A stretch of DNA of 64,000 nt from Candidatus Eisenbergiella intestinipullorum (GTDB taxonomy: Bacteria > Bacillota > Clostridia > Lachnospirales > Lachnospiraceae): contig DWWH01000025.1 of NCBI GenBank assembly GCA_019119815.1, forward strand, positions 1-64,000, in the 5' to 3' direction. This document shows positions 44,825 through 55,665 of the stretch, one piece after another. Position numbers and translations under genes: made by a program. Each line of letters opens with the position of its first letter. Position 1 is the first letter of the stretch. Under the pieces are notes generated by a model that worked only from the letters and a program-made list of their open reading frames with translations, was not told where the DNA came from and made no database searches.

Positions 44825-47173
44825 ATGAGAGAACGCGGGAGAAGGAACAGAATCCTTGAGAAGGGAAAGAAAAACAGGATCTTCTGGTTTTATCTGCTGA
44901 CCTATCTGACCGTACTGTTTGTCCCGATGATCATTACCTGTCTGTATTATATCAATATGCTGCGTCTGATCGCGGAGGACGACAGGAAGGAAAAGGAAAC
45001 GGAGCTGGTCCACGCGGCCGTCCTGATGGATAACCGGCTGGACGAGCTGGAGGATCTGGGGGATACCATCGCGACGAATTCCTATGTGAATTCGTTCCGC
45101 AGCAGGAGCAGCGTATTCGATTATCCCAACAGCTACCGGGTGTACGAGCTGTGCGCCTCCCTGCCGGATCTGTACCAGGTCGGCCAGTCCGTTTTTGAGT
45201 ATTTTATCTTTTTCGATAAAAGCGAGACGGTCATCAGCCAGTCCACAGCCTATACCTATGAGGAATTTTACAATTTATATCTGGAGGATGAAAGCTATCC
45301 GGACTATGAGGCATGGTATGCCGATATGAAGGAGGATACGCCCTCCTATGGGCTTTCCCCGGTCGGGCCCTACGTTTATAAGCGCAACGAAACGGAAACG
45401 GAGAAAAGGCTCTTCTATTATGAAAGGCCGCTGCTCGCATCCGGGGAAGCGGACCACAGCCGGATCCGGATCTATATGGAGGAGGAAGCCGTAGAGGAGA
45501 TCCTGCCGGTCGCGGCGGAAGGCAGCGTGCAGATCATCAGGGACCTGACGGGGAAGATCCTGTATTTCGGGCAGGGCGGGAGCGAAGAGCCCTGGGAAGA
45601 AGAGCGGGAGGAGGAGCTGGCGCAGCTTCTGTGGGAAAACCGGTCAGCGCAGAAGGACAGGATCCGTTTTGGCGGAGAGTCCTACGAGGTGCTCCGGTAT
45701 ATTTCCGGCCGTTCCAACCTGATGTATTACATGCTCCTTCCGCAGAGCGTGCTGAATGGCCGGATGTTTTCCAGCCTTCTGATCCTGTGCGGCTTCCTGC
45801 TGGCCGGAAGCGCGGTGGGCGTGGGGCTGAGCTATCATATGTCCGCGCTGAGCGCGACCCCGATCAATGACATCCTGCACAGCATTTCCCGGACGACCGA
45901 GCATTTTAACGGGCATCAGTCGGCCTTTTCCAGCCTGAAGACTACCTTCAGCTATCTGCTGGAGACCAACTCCCGGCTTTCGGAAGCCATAGAAAGCCAG
46001 ATGCCCTATCTGAGGAACTCCTTCGTCAACCGTCTGCTCTACGGCAGCTACGCGGCGGAGGAGGACATGCAGAGGATCGCGGACAATGTGAAATTTGAAT
46101 GGAAAAACAGGATCTTCTGCGTCGTCATCTTCCAGTTCCACCTGTTCCGGGACGGGGTGAAGGAAGAGGACGCGAAGCTGATGAATACCTGCATCCTTTC
46201 CCTGATCGAGGTCATCGGGAAGCTCCTGCCGGGAGCCCTGCACACCGATCTGGGAGAAGAACAGGTGGTCCTGCTCCTTTCCCTGCCCGCGGAAGACAGG
46301 GAAAGCTTTCGGACGAAGGTGGAGGAACATGTGGAGAAGATCAGGGACAGCCTGCCGGCCAGCATTTCGGAAAAGCTGTTCGCCTACGGGGGCAGCGCGG
46401 CGGAGGAGCTGGGACAGGTGGCGGAATCCTATCAGAGCGCTTCCTGTATGGTCTGGGATGAGAATGACCAGATCGAAAATGCCGTGATCTGGTACCGGGG
46501 GACGCCCGGAGACGCGCCGAAGTATCCGCCGCAGGATCTGGCCGTGAAGCTGGAGCATTTCGTGACGGCAGGAGACAGCCAGGGCCTGCATGACGCGCTG
46601 GAGGAGCTGATCCGGAAATATATCATTGAAAACAACCTTCCGGTCTACCTGCAGCATATGCTGCTGAACGAGCTGCAGGCCGTGATCTTCCGTACCATCG
46701 GACGCATGGGCATGAAGGAAGAGGTTTACCGTCAGTATTACGCGCAGCTGGAGGAAAATTACAGCCTGCCGCTGATCCAGCAGATCACGGGAACCCTGAA
46801 TCTGTATAAGCAGGTCTGCGAGTATGTGGAAGCCCAGAAACAGCAGGGAGCGGCGCAGATGATGGACTCCGCTGTGTTCACCGCCTATATCGACGCCAAT
46901 TTCGGGGACCCGAACCTGTCCTTAAGCTCAGTGGCGGCGGAATTCGGGATCAGCGAAGGCCATCTGTCCAAAATGTTCAAGATGAAATACGGAATGCGTT
47001 TTTCCGCCTATGTGGAGGCGGTACGGATGGACAAGGCGAAGGACTTTTTAAAGAGCACCTCCCTGAGCGTCGGCGAGATCTCAGAGCTGACCGGGTACCT
47101 TTCCACGAATACCTTCTGCAGGGCCTTTAAAAGGGTGACGGGACTGACCCCTTCCGATTACAGGAACAAGTGA
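44825..47173 (+). CDS. Membrane-anchored AraC-family sensor regulator
   Basis: The 782-residue protein has a basic N-terminus and a membrane span (about 21-43, FYLLTYLTVLFVPMIITCLYY). An extracellular sensor region of about 270 residues follows, with a second span (about 316-338, MFSSLLILCGFLLAGSAVGVGL), then a long cytoplasmic region. The C-terminal AraC double helix-turn-helix (last ~100 residues: ISEGHLSKMFKMKYGMRFSAYVEAVRMDKAKDFL, then TFCRAFKRVTGLTPSDYR) binds DNA. Such one-component regulators sit next to LplB-type sugar ABC transporters and are thought to induce them on sensing the glycan. ATG 44825 has CGGAG at proper distance; GTG 44819 is too close. Confidence 0.9.
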   Translation: MRERGRRNRILEKGKKNRIFWFYLLTYLTVLFVPMIITCLYYINMLRLIAEDDRKEKETELVHAAVLMDNRLDELEDLGDTIATNSYVNSFRSRSSVFDYPNSYRVYELCASLPDLYQVGQSVFEYFIFFDKSETVISQSTAYTYEEFYNLYLEDESYPDYEAWYADMKEDTPSYGLSPVGPYVYKRNETETEKRLFYYERPLLASGEADHSRIRIYMEEEAVEEILPVAAEGSVQIIRDLTGKILYFGQGGSEEPWEEEREEELAQLLWENRSAQKDRIRFGGESYEVLRYISGRSNLMYYMLLPQSVLNGRMFSSLLILCGFLLAGSAVGVGLSYHMSALSATPINDILHSISRTTEHFNGHQSAFSSLKTTFSYLLETNSRLSEAIESQMPYLRNSFVNRLLYGSYAAEEDMQRIADNVKFEWKNRIFCVVIFQFHLFRDGVKEEDAKLMNTCILSLIEVIGKLLPGALHTDLGEEQVVLLLSLPAEDRESFRTKVEEHVEKIRDSLPASISEKLFAYGGSAAEELGQVAESYQSASCMVWDENDQIENAVIWYRGTPGDAPKYPPQDLAVKLEHFVTAGDSQGLHDALEELIRKYIIENNLPVYLQHMLLNELQAVIFRTIGRMGMKEEVYRQYYAQLEENYSLPLIQQITGTLNLYKQVCEYVEAQKQQGAAQMMDSAVFTAYIDANFGDPNLSLSSVAAEFGISEGHLSKMFKMKYGMRFSAYVEAVRMDKAKDFLKSTSLSVGEISELTGYLSTNTFCRAFKRVTGLTPSDYRNK

Positions 47174-47233
47174 CAGATTACGGGAACAGGCAGCAAAAAG
47201 GAATCAAAAAATAAGAAGCGTGAAGAAAAAGAG

Positions 47234-47272
47234 ACGGAGAAAGCCTTGATTTTACGGGCTTTCTCCGTTTTT
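47234..47272 (+). terminator. Strong intrinsic terminator after the AraC gene
   Basis: ACGGAGAAAGCC (47234-47245) pairs perfectly with GGCTTTCTCCGT (47257-47268), followed by TTTT. It separates the regulator from the transporter operon, which therefore needs its own promoter in 47273-47366. No strong promoter was identified there. Confidence 0.92.
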
Positions 47273-47366
47273 GCACATACCCGTCACGGTTATTGTAGAT
47301 GGACGGGGCGGGGAAAAGTATGCTAGATTCGGGGCAACGAAACGAGCAAGGAAGGAGGTAACAAAA

Positions 47367-48314
47367 TTGAAGGGAAAAGGGAAAACAAAGAAAACCGGAC
47401 GGGGAACGCTCCGTCATTATGTGAAAGCGCACTGGCAGTTGTATCTGATGATCCTGCCTCCGCTGATCATGCTTCTGATCTTTTCCTACGCGCCCATGTA
47501 CGGGCTGCTGATGGCGTTTAAGAATTACAGGGTGATCGACGGGGTCTGGGGCAGTCCCTGGGCGGCGCATTTTGGAATGGATAATTTCATCCGTTTCTTT
47601 GAGAACTACAACTTTATGGAGAGCCTGAGGAACACGCTGGTGATCTCCCTGTACACGCTGGTGGTCAACACGCCCTGTTCGATCATCCTGGCGCTGTCCC
47701 TGAACTACGCGAAGAACGTGAAATTCAAGAAATTCGTGCAGATGGTGACCTATTCTCCCTATTTTATTTCCACCATCGTATTTGTCGGCATCCTGAATTC
47801 CATCTTCGACGTCCGCGTGGGAGCGATCGGAAGCTTTGTGTACAATCATTTCGGCCTGAACATCCTGGGTACGCCGGAGCTGTTCTCTTCCGTCTATGTA
47901 TGGAGCGGCGTATGGCAGACGGTGGGCTACGGCGCCATCATCTACATCGCGGCGCTCGCGGGAGTGGATATGGAGCAGCATGAAGCGGCGATCATCGACG
48001 GCGCGACCCTGCTGCAGCGGATCCGCTACGTGGATCTCCCGGCGATCATGCCTACCGCGGTGATCATGCTGATCCTGGAGACCGGACGGATCCTGAACAT
48101 GGGATATGAGAAGATCCTCGCCATGCAGAACCAGAACAACCTGTCCATGTCGGAGGTCATTCCCACCTACGCCTACAAGGTGTCGCTGGTGTCGAGCTTC
48201 CCGGATTATTCCTACGCGACGGCGATCGGCCTGTTCCAGTCGGCAGTCGGACTGATCATGATCCTTCTGTCGAACGCGATCGCGAAGAAAATGACCGGAG
48301 ATGGATTCATCTGA
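47367..48314 (+). CDS. Sugar ABC transporter permease (LplB type)
   Basis: The 315-residue protein has about six membrane spans and the ABC permease coupling loop EQHEAAIIDGATLLQRI. The start LYLMILPPLIMLLIFSYAPMYGLLMAFKNY is typical of LplB-like permeases for complex oligosaccharides. A TTG at 47367 is chosen because AGGAGG lies at 47354-47359, seven bases before it. The upstream frame from 47271 would run through the terminator. It pairs with the next permease and the binding lipoprotein. The ATPase is not in the window and is likely a shared MsmK-type protein elsewhere. Confidence 0.92.
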   Translation: MKGKGKTKKTGRGTLRHYVKAHWQLYLMILPPLIMLLIFSYAPMYGLLMAFKNYRVIDGVWGSPWAAHFGMDNFIRFFENYNFMESLRNTLVISLYTLVVNTPCSIILALSLNYAKNVKFKKFVQMVTYSPYFISTIVFVGILNSIFDVRVGAIGSFVYNHFGLNILGTPELFSSVYVWSGVWQTVGYGAIIYIAALAGVDMEQHEAAIIDGATLLQRIRYVDLPAIMPTAVIMLILETGRILNMGYEKILAMQNQNNLSMSEVIPTYAYKVSLVSSFPDYSYATAIGLFQSAVGLIMILLSNAIAKKMTGDGFI

Positions 48315-48330
48315 GGGGAAAGGGGAAGAA

Positions 48331-49221
48331 ATGAAGAAAAAGAAAATCTCACAGGACAAAGTGGTCTATGTCGTCAATTATATACTGCTGGGGCTCCTGG
48401 CGATCGCCGTATTGTATCCGCTGATCTATATCGTGAGCTGTTCCTTCAGCTCCGGCGACGCGCTGATGGCCGGACGGGTCAAGCTTCTGCCGGTGGAGTT
48501 CACGCTGCTCAGTTATAAGACGGTATTTGAATACGAAAGCATCTGGACCGGCTACCTGAATTCCATCATCTATACGGTGGTGGGAACGGTGATCAGCATC
48601 GTGCTGACGATCTTCGCGGCCTACCCGCTTTCCCGGGATGATTTCCGGGGCGGAAATATATTGATGAAGCTGTTTCTGTTCACCATGCTGTTCAGCGGCG
48701 GACTGGTCCCTACCTATCTGCTGGTGAAGAACCTGGGCCTCATCGATACCATGTGGGCGGTGGTGCTTCCCACGGCGGTCAACGCCTACAACATGATCGT
48801 GGCGAGGACCTTCTTCAAGCAGACGATCCCGAAGGACCTGCAGGAGGCGGCGGAGCTGGACGGCTGTTCCGATTTCAAGTTCTTTACGAAGATCGTGGTC
48901 CCGCTGTCCACGCCCATCATCGCGGTGCTCTGCCTCTGGGTGGCGATCGGCCTGTGGAACGGGTATTTCAATCCCCTGATCTACATCAACTCGGAGAACA
49001 AATATCCGCTGCAGCTGATCTTAAGAAGGATCCTGCTGATGGCGCAGGTGGATTTCGGGAATTCCGCTGTAGATCCCAGAGTGGTGATGGAGAACCAGTA
49101 CTTGAGCCAGATGCTCCGGTACGGAACGATCATCATCAGCAGTCTGCCTTTGATGCTGATCTATCCCTTTGTGCAGAAGTATTTTGTAAAGGGCGTTATG
49201 ATCGGCGCGGTCAAGGGCTGA
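48331..49221 (+). CDS. Sugar ABC transporter permease (YtcP/AraQ type)
   Basis: The 296-residue protein has about six spans. It starts with VVYVVNYILLGLLAIAVLYPLIYI and carries the coupling loop DLQEAAELDGCSDFKFF, of the second permease type in these importers. It follows the first permease by 16 bases. The ATG at 48331 is after AAGGGGAAG. An ATG at 48301 overlaps the first permease's end. A palindromic hairpin lies between it and the binding protein gene. Confidence 0.93.
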   Translation: MKKKKISQDKVVYVVNYILLGLLAIAVLYPLIYIVSCSFSSGDALMAGRVKLLPVEFTLLSYKTVFEYESIWTGYLNSIIYTVVGTVISIVLTIFAAYPLSRDDFRGGNILMKLFLFTMLFSGGLVPTYLLVKNLGLIDTMWAVVLPTAVNAYNMIVARTFFKQTIPKDLQEAAELDGCSDFKFFTKIVVPLSTPIIAVLCLWVAIGLWNGYFNPLIYINSENKYPLQLILRRILLMAQVDFGNSAVDPRVVMENQYLSQMLRYGTIIISSLPLMLIYPFVQKYFVKGVMIGAVKG

Positions 49222-49234
49222 TACATTCCTGCCG

Positions 49235-49268
49235 TTATAAAACCGGGCACCTGCCCGTGCGTTTATAA
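49235..49268 (+). promoter_or_regulatory. Intercistronic hairpin before the binding-protein gene
   Basis: TTATAAA near 49235 pairs with TTTATAA (49262-49268), and inside CGGGCA (49244-49249) pairs with TGCCCG (49252-49257). No T run follows. Such structures between permease and binding-protein genes can protect the downstream message, raising the level of binding protein. This function is inferred. Confidence 0.5.
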
Positions 49269-49295
49269 ATCTATCCAAAAAAGGAGGAAGAAAAA

Positions 49296-51113
49296 GTGAA
49301 AAAGAAGACATTATTCAGAAAGAGGCTGCTTCCCGCTGTCATGGCGGCAGTCATGGGCGCTTCCCTTCTGGCAGGCTGCGGAAACGGCGGCAGCGCTTCC
49401 ACAGGCGGCACTGCTGCGGCAGACGGCAGCACTTCCGCAGGCGACAGCGCGGATGCCGGCAGCGGCGATCCGTTCGAGTTTGAGTCCGTGAGCGACGTGA
49501 CCTTCCCGCTGAAGGAGAAGCTGACGCTGGACGTGTTCGTATATGCGTCCCTGACGGGCGGCGGCACCTATCAGGACAACTACGTGACGGACTGGATCGA
49601 GGACCAGACGAACATTCATCTGAACTTCGTCTATGATGTGGATGGAGACGATGCGAAGACCAAGCTGAACCTGGTCATGACGGATCCCAACAATCTGCCT
49701 GACCTGTTCCTGGCGACCGGCTGGACCAAGACGGAGCTGCAGAATTACGGACAGCAGGGGCTGATCATTCCGCTGAACGATATGCTGGAGGATGCTCCCA
49801 ACTGGAACGCATTGAATGAGGAAAGCCCGCTGAGAAAGGCCGACCTGACCATGCCTGACGGTAACATTTATACCTATGGCGACGACAATGAATGCTTCCA
49901 CTGCCGTTATCAGAACAGAATGTACATCTACATGCCCTGGGTGGAAAAGCTGAACGACGGCAAGATCCCGGAGACCACGGAAGAGCTGTATGAGTTTTTG
50001 AAGAAAGTGAAGACCGAGGATCCCAACGGAAACGGCATCGCGGACGAGATTCCCATGACCGGATACATCGGCGGCTGGGCCTCCGATCCGACTGTATGGA
50101 TGATCAACTCCTTCGTACAGTGCAACAACCCTCTGAGCAACACGAACCCCACCGTCGCGGCGGGCCTTGTGGTGAACGACGAGGGCAAGATTGAATACTC
50201 CGTAATGAAGGACGAATACAGGGACGCGCTCGCCTATATCAACAAGCTGTATGAGGAAGGCCTGCTGGATCCCCAGACCTTTACCCAGGACGCGACCCAG
50301 TTTACGGCGACGCTGAAGAACGAGACCCCTCTGGTAGCGGTTTATCCGGCCGGCGGTCCGCAGATTGATGATGAATTCTGGGCGAACCAGCCTGGTGTGT
50401 GGCAGGATTGGGAGATCTTCTGCCCGGTGGAAGGCCCTGACGGCGTGAGACTGGCAGCCATGAATCTGGACAACTACTTCGCTATGGGTATCGGCAGTAT
50501 TTCTTCTACCTGTGAATATCCGGAGATCGTAGTCGCCTTGTTAGACTTCCTGGCAAGTGAGGAAGCAAATTATGTGCAGTCCTGGGGACCGGAAGGCCTT
50601 GGATGGCAGTATACCAATGAGGGAACCTCCCTGGCGGGTGACACGCCTGTGGTTGAGAAGCTTAACATTCCGGAAGATTACGACTGGCTTGGAAACGGTT
50701 ATGAGAAGGATTATTCCGGAGAAGACGGAAAGCATTATCGCTGGGCGTCTGACGCCTCTGTAAGATGCAGCACCGCAAGGTTCCGCGGCGAAGTAAAGGT
50801 TAATGAGCCGGCGGAATGCGATGGTGAGTATAATCTGCAGAAGTGGGCGGAGCAGTACGCGGAATTTTCACCCACTCTGGAATCCATGGTTCCCAACCTG
50901 ACCTTTGAGGGAAGCGACGCGCAGTTCATTTCCGAAGCGACGCTGTCCATTGGCGGTTATGTCAACCAGGCGCTGGTGCAGTTTGTGACGGGCGACATGG
51001 ATATTGATACTCAGTGGGACGAGTACATCTCCACGCTGGAGAGCATGGGTGTACAGCAGTATATCGACACTTACCAGAAATGCTATGACGCTTACGAGCA
51101 GAACGCGCAGTAA
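49296..51113 (+). CDS. Extracellular solute-binding lipoprotein for oligosaccharides
   Basis: The 605-residue protein starts at a GTG nine bases after GGAGG. It has a lipoprotein signal peptide with lipobox LLAGC and modified Cys28, then a Gly/Ser/Ala/Thr-rich linker (about 29-62). The large periplasmic-binding fold follows (DQTNIHLNFVYDVDGDD, EDPNGNGIADEIPMTGY). Size and the DPNGNG motif fit LipO/family 1 binding proteins that work with LplB/YtcP permeases. It captures the glycan outside the cell and hands it to the permease pair. A perfect 19-pair terminator follows. Confidence 0.93.
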   Translation: MKKKTLFRKRLLPAVMAAVMGASLLAGCGNGGSASTGGTAAADGSTSAGDSADAGSGDPFEFESVSDVTFPLKEKLTLDVFVYASLTGGGTYQDNYVTDWIEDQTNIHLNFVYDVDGDDAKTKLNLVMTDPNNLPDLFLATGWTKTELQNYGQQGLIIPLNDMLEDAPNWNALNEESPLRKADLTMPDGNIYTYGDDNECFHCRYQNRMYIYMPWVEKLNDGKIPETTEELYEFLKKVKTEDPNGNGIADEIPMTGYIGGWASDPTVWMINSFVQCNNPLSNTNPTVAAGLVVNDEGKIEYSVMKDEYRDALAYINKLYEEGLLDPQTFTQDATQFTATLKNETPLVAVYPAGGPQIDDEFWANQPGVWQDWEIFCPVEGPDGVRLAAMNLDNYFAMGIGSISSTCEYPEIVVALLDFLASEEANYVQSWGPEGLGWQYTNEGTSLAGDTPVVEKLNIPEDYDWLGNGYEKDYSGEDGKHYRWASDASVRCSTARFRGEVKVNEPAECDGEYNLQKWAEQYAEFSPTLESMVPNLTFEGSDAQFISEATLSIGGYVNQALVQFVTGDMDIDTQWDEYISTLESMGVQQYIDTYQKCYDAYEQNAQ

Positions 51114-51159
51114 GGAAAGCCAAAGGCAGGATCGGTAAAAATGGAATAAGATAAGATCA

Positions 51160-51201
51160 TTTTTAAATGAGGGTGTCCCTCCGGACATCCTCATTTAAAA
51201 A
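51160..51201. terminator. Perfect 19-bp terminator stem after the binding-protein gene
   Basis: 51160-51178 pairs with 51183-51201 over a CTCC loop with one G-U pair. Both ends are A/T runs, so it could act in either direction. Confidence 0.92.
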
Positions 51202-51287
51202 TTCAGGATGTAAATGCCAATTGGATAGCCATGCAGGAAATCACATCATGTTTTTTGGATGACAAAGAGAAGGAAAAGAGAGGGAAA

Positions 51288-53321
51288 ATGGACAAAATTT
51301 TATACGGAGCGGCATACTACGACGAATACATGCCTTACGACAGGCTGGATACGGACATCGCCATGATGAAAAAGGCGGGGATCAACGTGATCCGGATCGC
51401 GGAATCCACCTGGAGCAGCGAGGAACCCCAGGAGGGCGTGTTTGATTTTTCCCATGTGACGAGGGTGCTTAACGCCTGTGAAAAGGCCGGGATTTCCGTG
51501 ATCGTGGGAACGCCCACCTATGCCATCCCGGCCTGGATGGCGAAGGCCTATCCGGAGGTGATGGTGACGGACAAAAGCGGGAAGCGGCCTTATGGGGCAA
51601 GGCAGATCATGGACATCACCCACCCGGCCTACCGCTTTTTCGCGGAGCGCATCATCCGGAAGCTGATGGAGGCGGTGCAGGGCTATTCCTGCGTCATCGG
51701 CTTTCAGCTTGATAATGAAACCAAGCATTTCGGCACCTGCAGCGAAAACGTGCAGCAGATGTTTGTCCGCCATATGAGGGAGCGCTACAACGGAGACCTG
51801 GAGCAGATGAACCGGGATTTCGGCCTGAACTACTGGAGCAACCGGATCAATTCCTGGGAGGAATTTCCCAGCATGGTCGGAACCATCAACGGAAGCCTTG
51901 GATGTACATTTGAAGCATTTCAGAGGCAGCAGGTGACGGATTTTCTCATGCGTCAGTCTGAAATCGTGCGGGAATACTGCCGTCCGGATCAGTTCATCAC
52001 CCATAACTTTGATTTTTCCTGGAAGAACCATTCCTTCGGCGTGCAGTCGGAGGTGGATCATTATCAGGCGGCGCGGGCGCTCACCATCGCGGGCTGCGAT
52101 ATCTATCACCCTTCCCAGGATAAGCTGACGGGAAAGGAGATCGCTTTCTGCGGCAGCCTGACCCGTTCTCTGAAAAAGGACAATTACCTGGTGATCGAAA
52201 CAGAGGCCCAGGGCTTTGCGGAGTGGACGCCCTATGAGGGACAGCTTCGCCTGCAGGCGTTCAGCCATCTGGCCTACGGCGCGGACAGCGTGATGTACTG
52301 GCACTGGCACTCCATCCATAACGCCTGCGAGACCTACTGGAAGGGCATCCTGAGCCATGATTTCGCGGAAAACGCGGTCTACCGGGAGGTCTGCCGCGTC
52401 GGCGAGGAACTTTCCCGCCTGAGCCCGCATCTGCTGCATCAAAAAAAGAAAAATAAAGCGGCTATCCTGGTGAGCAATCCTTCCCTTACCGCGCTCAAAT
52501 GGTTCCCCTTCCCGGCCGGAGCGGAGGGCGGCATGAACTATAACGATGTGGTGCGCTGGATCTTCGACGCCCTTTATGAGAGCAACATCGGCTGCGATTT
52601 TGTCAGTCCCGAAGAGACGGATCTGGCCCATTATGACGTGCTGTTCGTACCTGCTCTCTACAGCGCGCCGGAAGACTGCCTTGCGCGCATCCGGGACTAT
52701 GCGGCGCAGGGAGGAACGGTGGTCGCCACCTTCAAGACCGCTTTTACCAATGAAAATGTGAAGGTCTGGCCGGACGAACAGCCTCACCTGCTGAAGGACT
52801 GCTTCGGCGTGCTGTATCATGAATTTACGGCCCCTGTGGACGTATTCCTGAAGGAAAACGGGGATGGACAGTCAGAGGAAGCCTTTCACAATCTGTCCCG
52901 TGAGGACCGTCGGGCACATCTGTTTATGGAATTTCTGGAACCCCAGGGCGCGCAGGTACTGGCTTCCTATGACCATTACGCCTGGGGAAAATATGCGGCC
53001 GTCACCAGAAACGATTACGGAAAGGGAACCTGCATCTATCTGGGCTGCATGACCTCATCCGCTTATCTGAAAGCGCTGATCGGGGCGCTGTGGCAGGAGA
53101 AGGGGCTTTCTGACTGGAAGCAGGAGTATGCCTTCCCGCTGGTGATCACGGAAGGGACGAATCAGGAAGGGAAGCATCTTACCTGGTATCTGAACTATAC
53201 AAAAGAGCCGCAGCGCTGTATCTGTCCCCAGGGCGGAACGGAACTGCTTTCCGGGGAAATATATATGCCGGGGCAGGAGTTTACGATCGGAGGATGGGAT
53301 TTAAGGATTGTAGAAATATAA
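51288..53321 (+). CDS. GH42 beta-galactosidase
   Basis: The 677-residue enzyme starts with the GH42 pattern [39 protein letters not shown]. The candidate acid/base Glu144 is in FQLDNE, and the candidate nucleophile Glu304 in [12 protein letters not shown]. The trimerisation domain ([12 protein letters not shown], then [10 protein letters not shown]) and a C-terminal beta domain follow. With no signal peptide it should act in the cytoplasm, removing beta-galactose from imported oligosaccharides. The ATG at 51288 follows GAGAGGGAAA. It opens a run of five hydrolase genes with short spacing. Confidence 0.92.
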   Translation: MDKILYGAAYYDEYMPYDRLDTDIAMMKKAGINVIRIAESTWSSEEPQEGVFDFSHVTRVLNACEKAGISVIVGTPTYAIPAWMAKAYPEVMVTDKSGKRPYGARQIMDITHPAYRFFAERIIRKLMEAVQGYSCVIGFQLDNETKHFGTCSENVQQMFVRHMRERYNGDLEQMNRDFGLNYWSNRINSWEEFPSMVGTINGSLGCTFEAFQRQQVTDFLMRQSEIVREYCRPDQFITHNFDFSWKNHSFGVQSEVDHYQAARALTIAGCDIYHPSQDKLTGKEIAFCGSLTRSLKKDNYLVIETEAQGFAEWTPYEGQLRLQAFSHLAYGADSVMYWHWHSIHNACETYWKGILSHDFAENAVYREVCRVGEELSRLSPHLLHQKKKNKAAILVSNPSLTALKWFPFPAGAEGGMNYNDVVRWIFDALYESNIGCDFVSPEETDLAHYDVLFVPALYSAPEDCLARIRDYAAQGGTVVATFKTAFTNENVKVWPDEQPHLLKDCFGVLYHEFTAPVDVFLKENGDGQSEEAFHNLSREDRRAHLFMEFLEPQGAQVLASYDHYAWGKYAAVTRNDYGKGTCIYLGCMTSSAYLKALIGALWQEKGLSDWKQEYAFPLVITEGTNQEGKHLTWYLNYTKEPQRCICPQGGTELLSGEIYMPGQEFTIGGWDLRIVEI

Positions 53322-53347
53322 TTGTTTCAGCGGCAAAAGGAGGGAAC

Positions 53348-55645
53348 ATGAAGGAGCAGAAGCATTTCATCAGGAAGGAAGCGGCGTCCCGCTGGCTGGA
53401 CGCGCAGCCGCTGGGGAACGGATTCCTGGGGGCGATGGTCTACGGGCAGACCACCAGGGACAGGATCCAGTTGAACGAGGATTCCCTGTGGCACGGGAAG
53501 TTCCGGGACAGGATCAACCCGCACGCGAAGGAGTATCTGCCGAAGGTGCAGAAGCTGATCCTGGACAGAAAATTTGAGGAAGCGGAGGAGCTGATGTTTT
53601 CCCAGATGATCTCCGTTCCCACCAATATGAGAAATTTTTCCACGCTGGGAGAGCTGGATCTGGCGATGAACTGCAAGCTGCCGTTCCAGATGGGGTGGCT
53701 GCCGGAGTCCGACGGGGAAAATTATGAGTCCGACCTGAACATGGAGGAGGGGATCCTGCGGATCAGCCACGAGGAGAACGGGGTGCGCTATGAGAGGGAA
53801 ATGTTCGTAAGCAACCCCGACCGGGTGCTCTGCATCCGCTTAAAGAGCAGCCGCAAGAAGGCGATCCGCCTGGATATGGTGCTGAACCGGGTGCCCTTTA
53901 CGGACCAGAAGCTGCCGGACGACAGAAGGCCGGGCAAATTCGTCAGCGCCGGGGTCTGGCCGGTTTCCCGGTGCGAGCGGATCTATACGGAGGAGGGAAA
54001 CCGCCTTTTCATGGAAGGGGATGAAAACGGCACCCGTTTCGCGACGGCCCTCACCGTTGTGACGGACGGAACCCTGGAGGACTGCTATTCGAAGCTGGTG
54101 GCGCATGGGGCGACGGAGGTCGCGATCTTTCTCGCGGCCTGCACCGACAACCGGGAAGCGGATTTTCTCCTGCATGTGAAGAAAACTCTTTCAGCGGCAC
54201 GGGAAAAAGGGTATGATAGGATCAGGGCGGATCATGCGGCGGATTTTTCTTCCTATATGAAAAAGTGTTCCCTCTCGGTGGAAGAGGAGGAAAAGGCGGG
54301 GCTGTATTTTACATACGCCAGGTATCTGATGGTATCCGCGGGCAGGGAGGGCTCCACGGCCATGAACCTGCAGGGAATCTGGAACCAGGAATTCCATCCG
54401 AGCTGGGAGAGCAAGTATACCACCAACATCAATGTGCAGATGAACTACTGGCCGGCGGAGGTATGCAACCTGTCCTCCCTGCACGAACCGCTCTTCGACC
54501 TGATCCATGTGATCCGGGAGAGAGGAAGGGACGTGGCGAAGAGGATGTACGGCTGCAGGGGTTCGGTGTGCCACCACAACACGGATCTCTACGGCGACTG
54601 CGGCACGCAGGACATGTACGCGGCGGCGGCCTTCTGGCAGATGGGCGGGGCGTGGCTGGCGCTGCATCTGTGGGAGCACTATCTCTATACGCTGGATGAG
54701 GAGTTTTTGCGCAGGGAATATCCGGTGATGGAGGATTTCGCCCTGTTCTTCGTGGATTTCCTGATCGAGGACAGGGAAGGCTATCTGGTGACCTGTCCTT
54801 CCGTATCGCCGGAAAACCGGTTCGTCCTGGAGGACGGCTCCGATACGCCGGTCTGCGCGGGGCCGACTATGGACAACCAGATTATCCGCGCGCTGATGAA
54901 GGCCTGCCTGAAGGCGGGAGAGATCCTGGGGATCGAAAGCCCTTACCGGGCGGATTTTGAAAGAGTCATCGGGAAGCTGCGTCCCAATCAGGTGGATTCC
55001 ATCGGCAGGCTGAAGGAATGGGCGCAGGAGGAGAAGGAGCTGACGCCGGATATGGTGCATACCTCCCATCTGTGGGCGGTCTATCCGGGAGACGAGATCT
55101 CCTGGGATAAGGATCCGGAGATTTATGAGGCGGCAAAGAAGTCGCTTTATTCCAGGATCGAGCATGGGGCCAAGGCCACCGGCTGGGGCGGCGCGTGGCA
55201 TATCGCCTTCTTCGCCAGATTCCTGAACGGAGAAGGGGCGGGAGACGCCATCGACAAGATGCTGGAAACGAGCCTGACGGCGAGCATGCTGAACGCAGGA
55301 TATGTGTTCCAGATCGACGGAAACCTGGGGCTTCTTTCCGGAATGGCGGAATGCCTGCTGCAGAGCCATGCCGGCATCCATTTCTTGCCCGCCCTTCCGC
55401 CGAAGTGGGAAAACGGACAGGTAAAGGGACTGCGCGCGAGAGGCGCCGTCGAAACGGATCTGGAGTGGAAGGACGGAAAGCTGCAGAAGGCGGCGGTGCG
55501 TCCGGAAAAGAGCGGAAGAACCGTATTTGTCGGAGCTGCGCCTGCGGGTATTTTCTGTGAAGGAAAAGAGGTGGCTCACAGCGCGGCAGAGCATGGCTAT
55601 GCGGTGACGCTGGAAGCGGGAAAAGAATACGAATTTGTGTTCTGA
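53348..55645 (+). CDS. Second GH95 family glycoside hydrolase
   Basis: This 765-residue paralogue of the GH95 at 42443 has [68 protein letters not shown] and [15 protein letters not shown], so the active-site blocks are kept. There is no signal peptide. Two GH95 copies flanking the transporter suggest distinct linkages (for example fucose versus galactose, or different branch positions). AGGAGGGAAC precedes the ATG, 26 bases after the GH42 stop. Sequence divergence from the first copy is large, so this is not a recent duplication. Confidence 0.93.
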   Translation: MKEQKHFIRKEAASRWLDAQPLGNGFLGAMVYGQTTRDRIQLNEDSLWHGKFRDRINPHAKEYLPKVQKLILDRKFEEAEELMFSQMISVPTNMRNFSTLGELDLAMNCKLPFQMGWLPESDGENYESDLNMEEGILRISHEENGVRYEREMFVSNPDRVLCIRLKSSRKKAIRLDMVLNRVPFTDQKLPDDRRPGKFVSAGVWPVSRCERIYTEEGNRLFMEGDENGTRFATALTVVTDGTLEDCYSKLVAHGATEVAIFLAACTDNREADFLLHVKKTLSAAREKGYDRIRADHAADFSSYMKKCSLSVEEEEKAGLYFTYARYLMVSAGREGSTAMNLQGIWNQEFHPSWESKYTTNINVQMNYWPAEVCNLSSLHEPLFDLIHVIRERGRDVAKRMYGCRGSVCHHNTDLYGDCGTQDMYAAAAFWQMGGAWLALHLWEHYLYTLDEEFLRREYPVMEDFALFFVDFLIEDREGYLVTCPSVSPENRFVLEDGSDTPVCAGPTMDNQIIRALMKACLKAGEILGIESPYRADFERVIGKLRPNQVDSIGRLKEWAQEEKELTPDMVHTSHLWAVYPGDEISWDKDPEIYEAAKKSLYSRIEHGAKATGWGGAWHIAFFARFLNGEGAGDAIDKMLETSLTASMLNAGYVFQIDGNLGLLSGMAECLLQSHAGIHFLPALPPKWENGQVKGLRARGAVETDLEWKDGKLQKAAVRPEKSGRTVFVGAAPAGIFCEGKEVAHSAAEHGYAVTLEAGKEYEFVF

Positions 55646-55665
55646 TTCAGGAGGGAGGATGCAGA

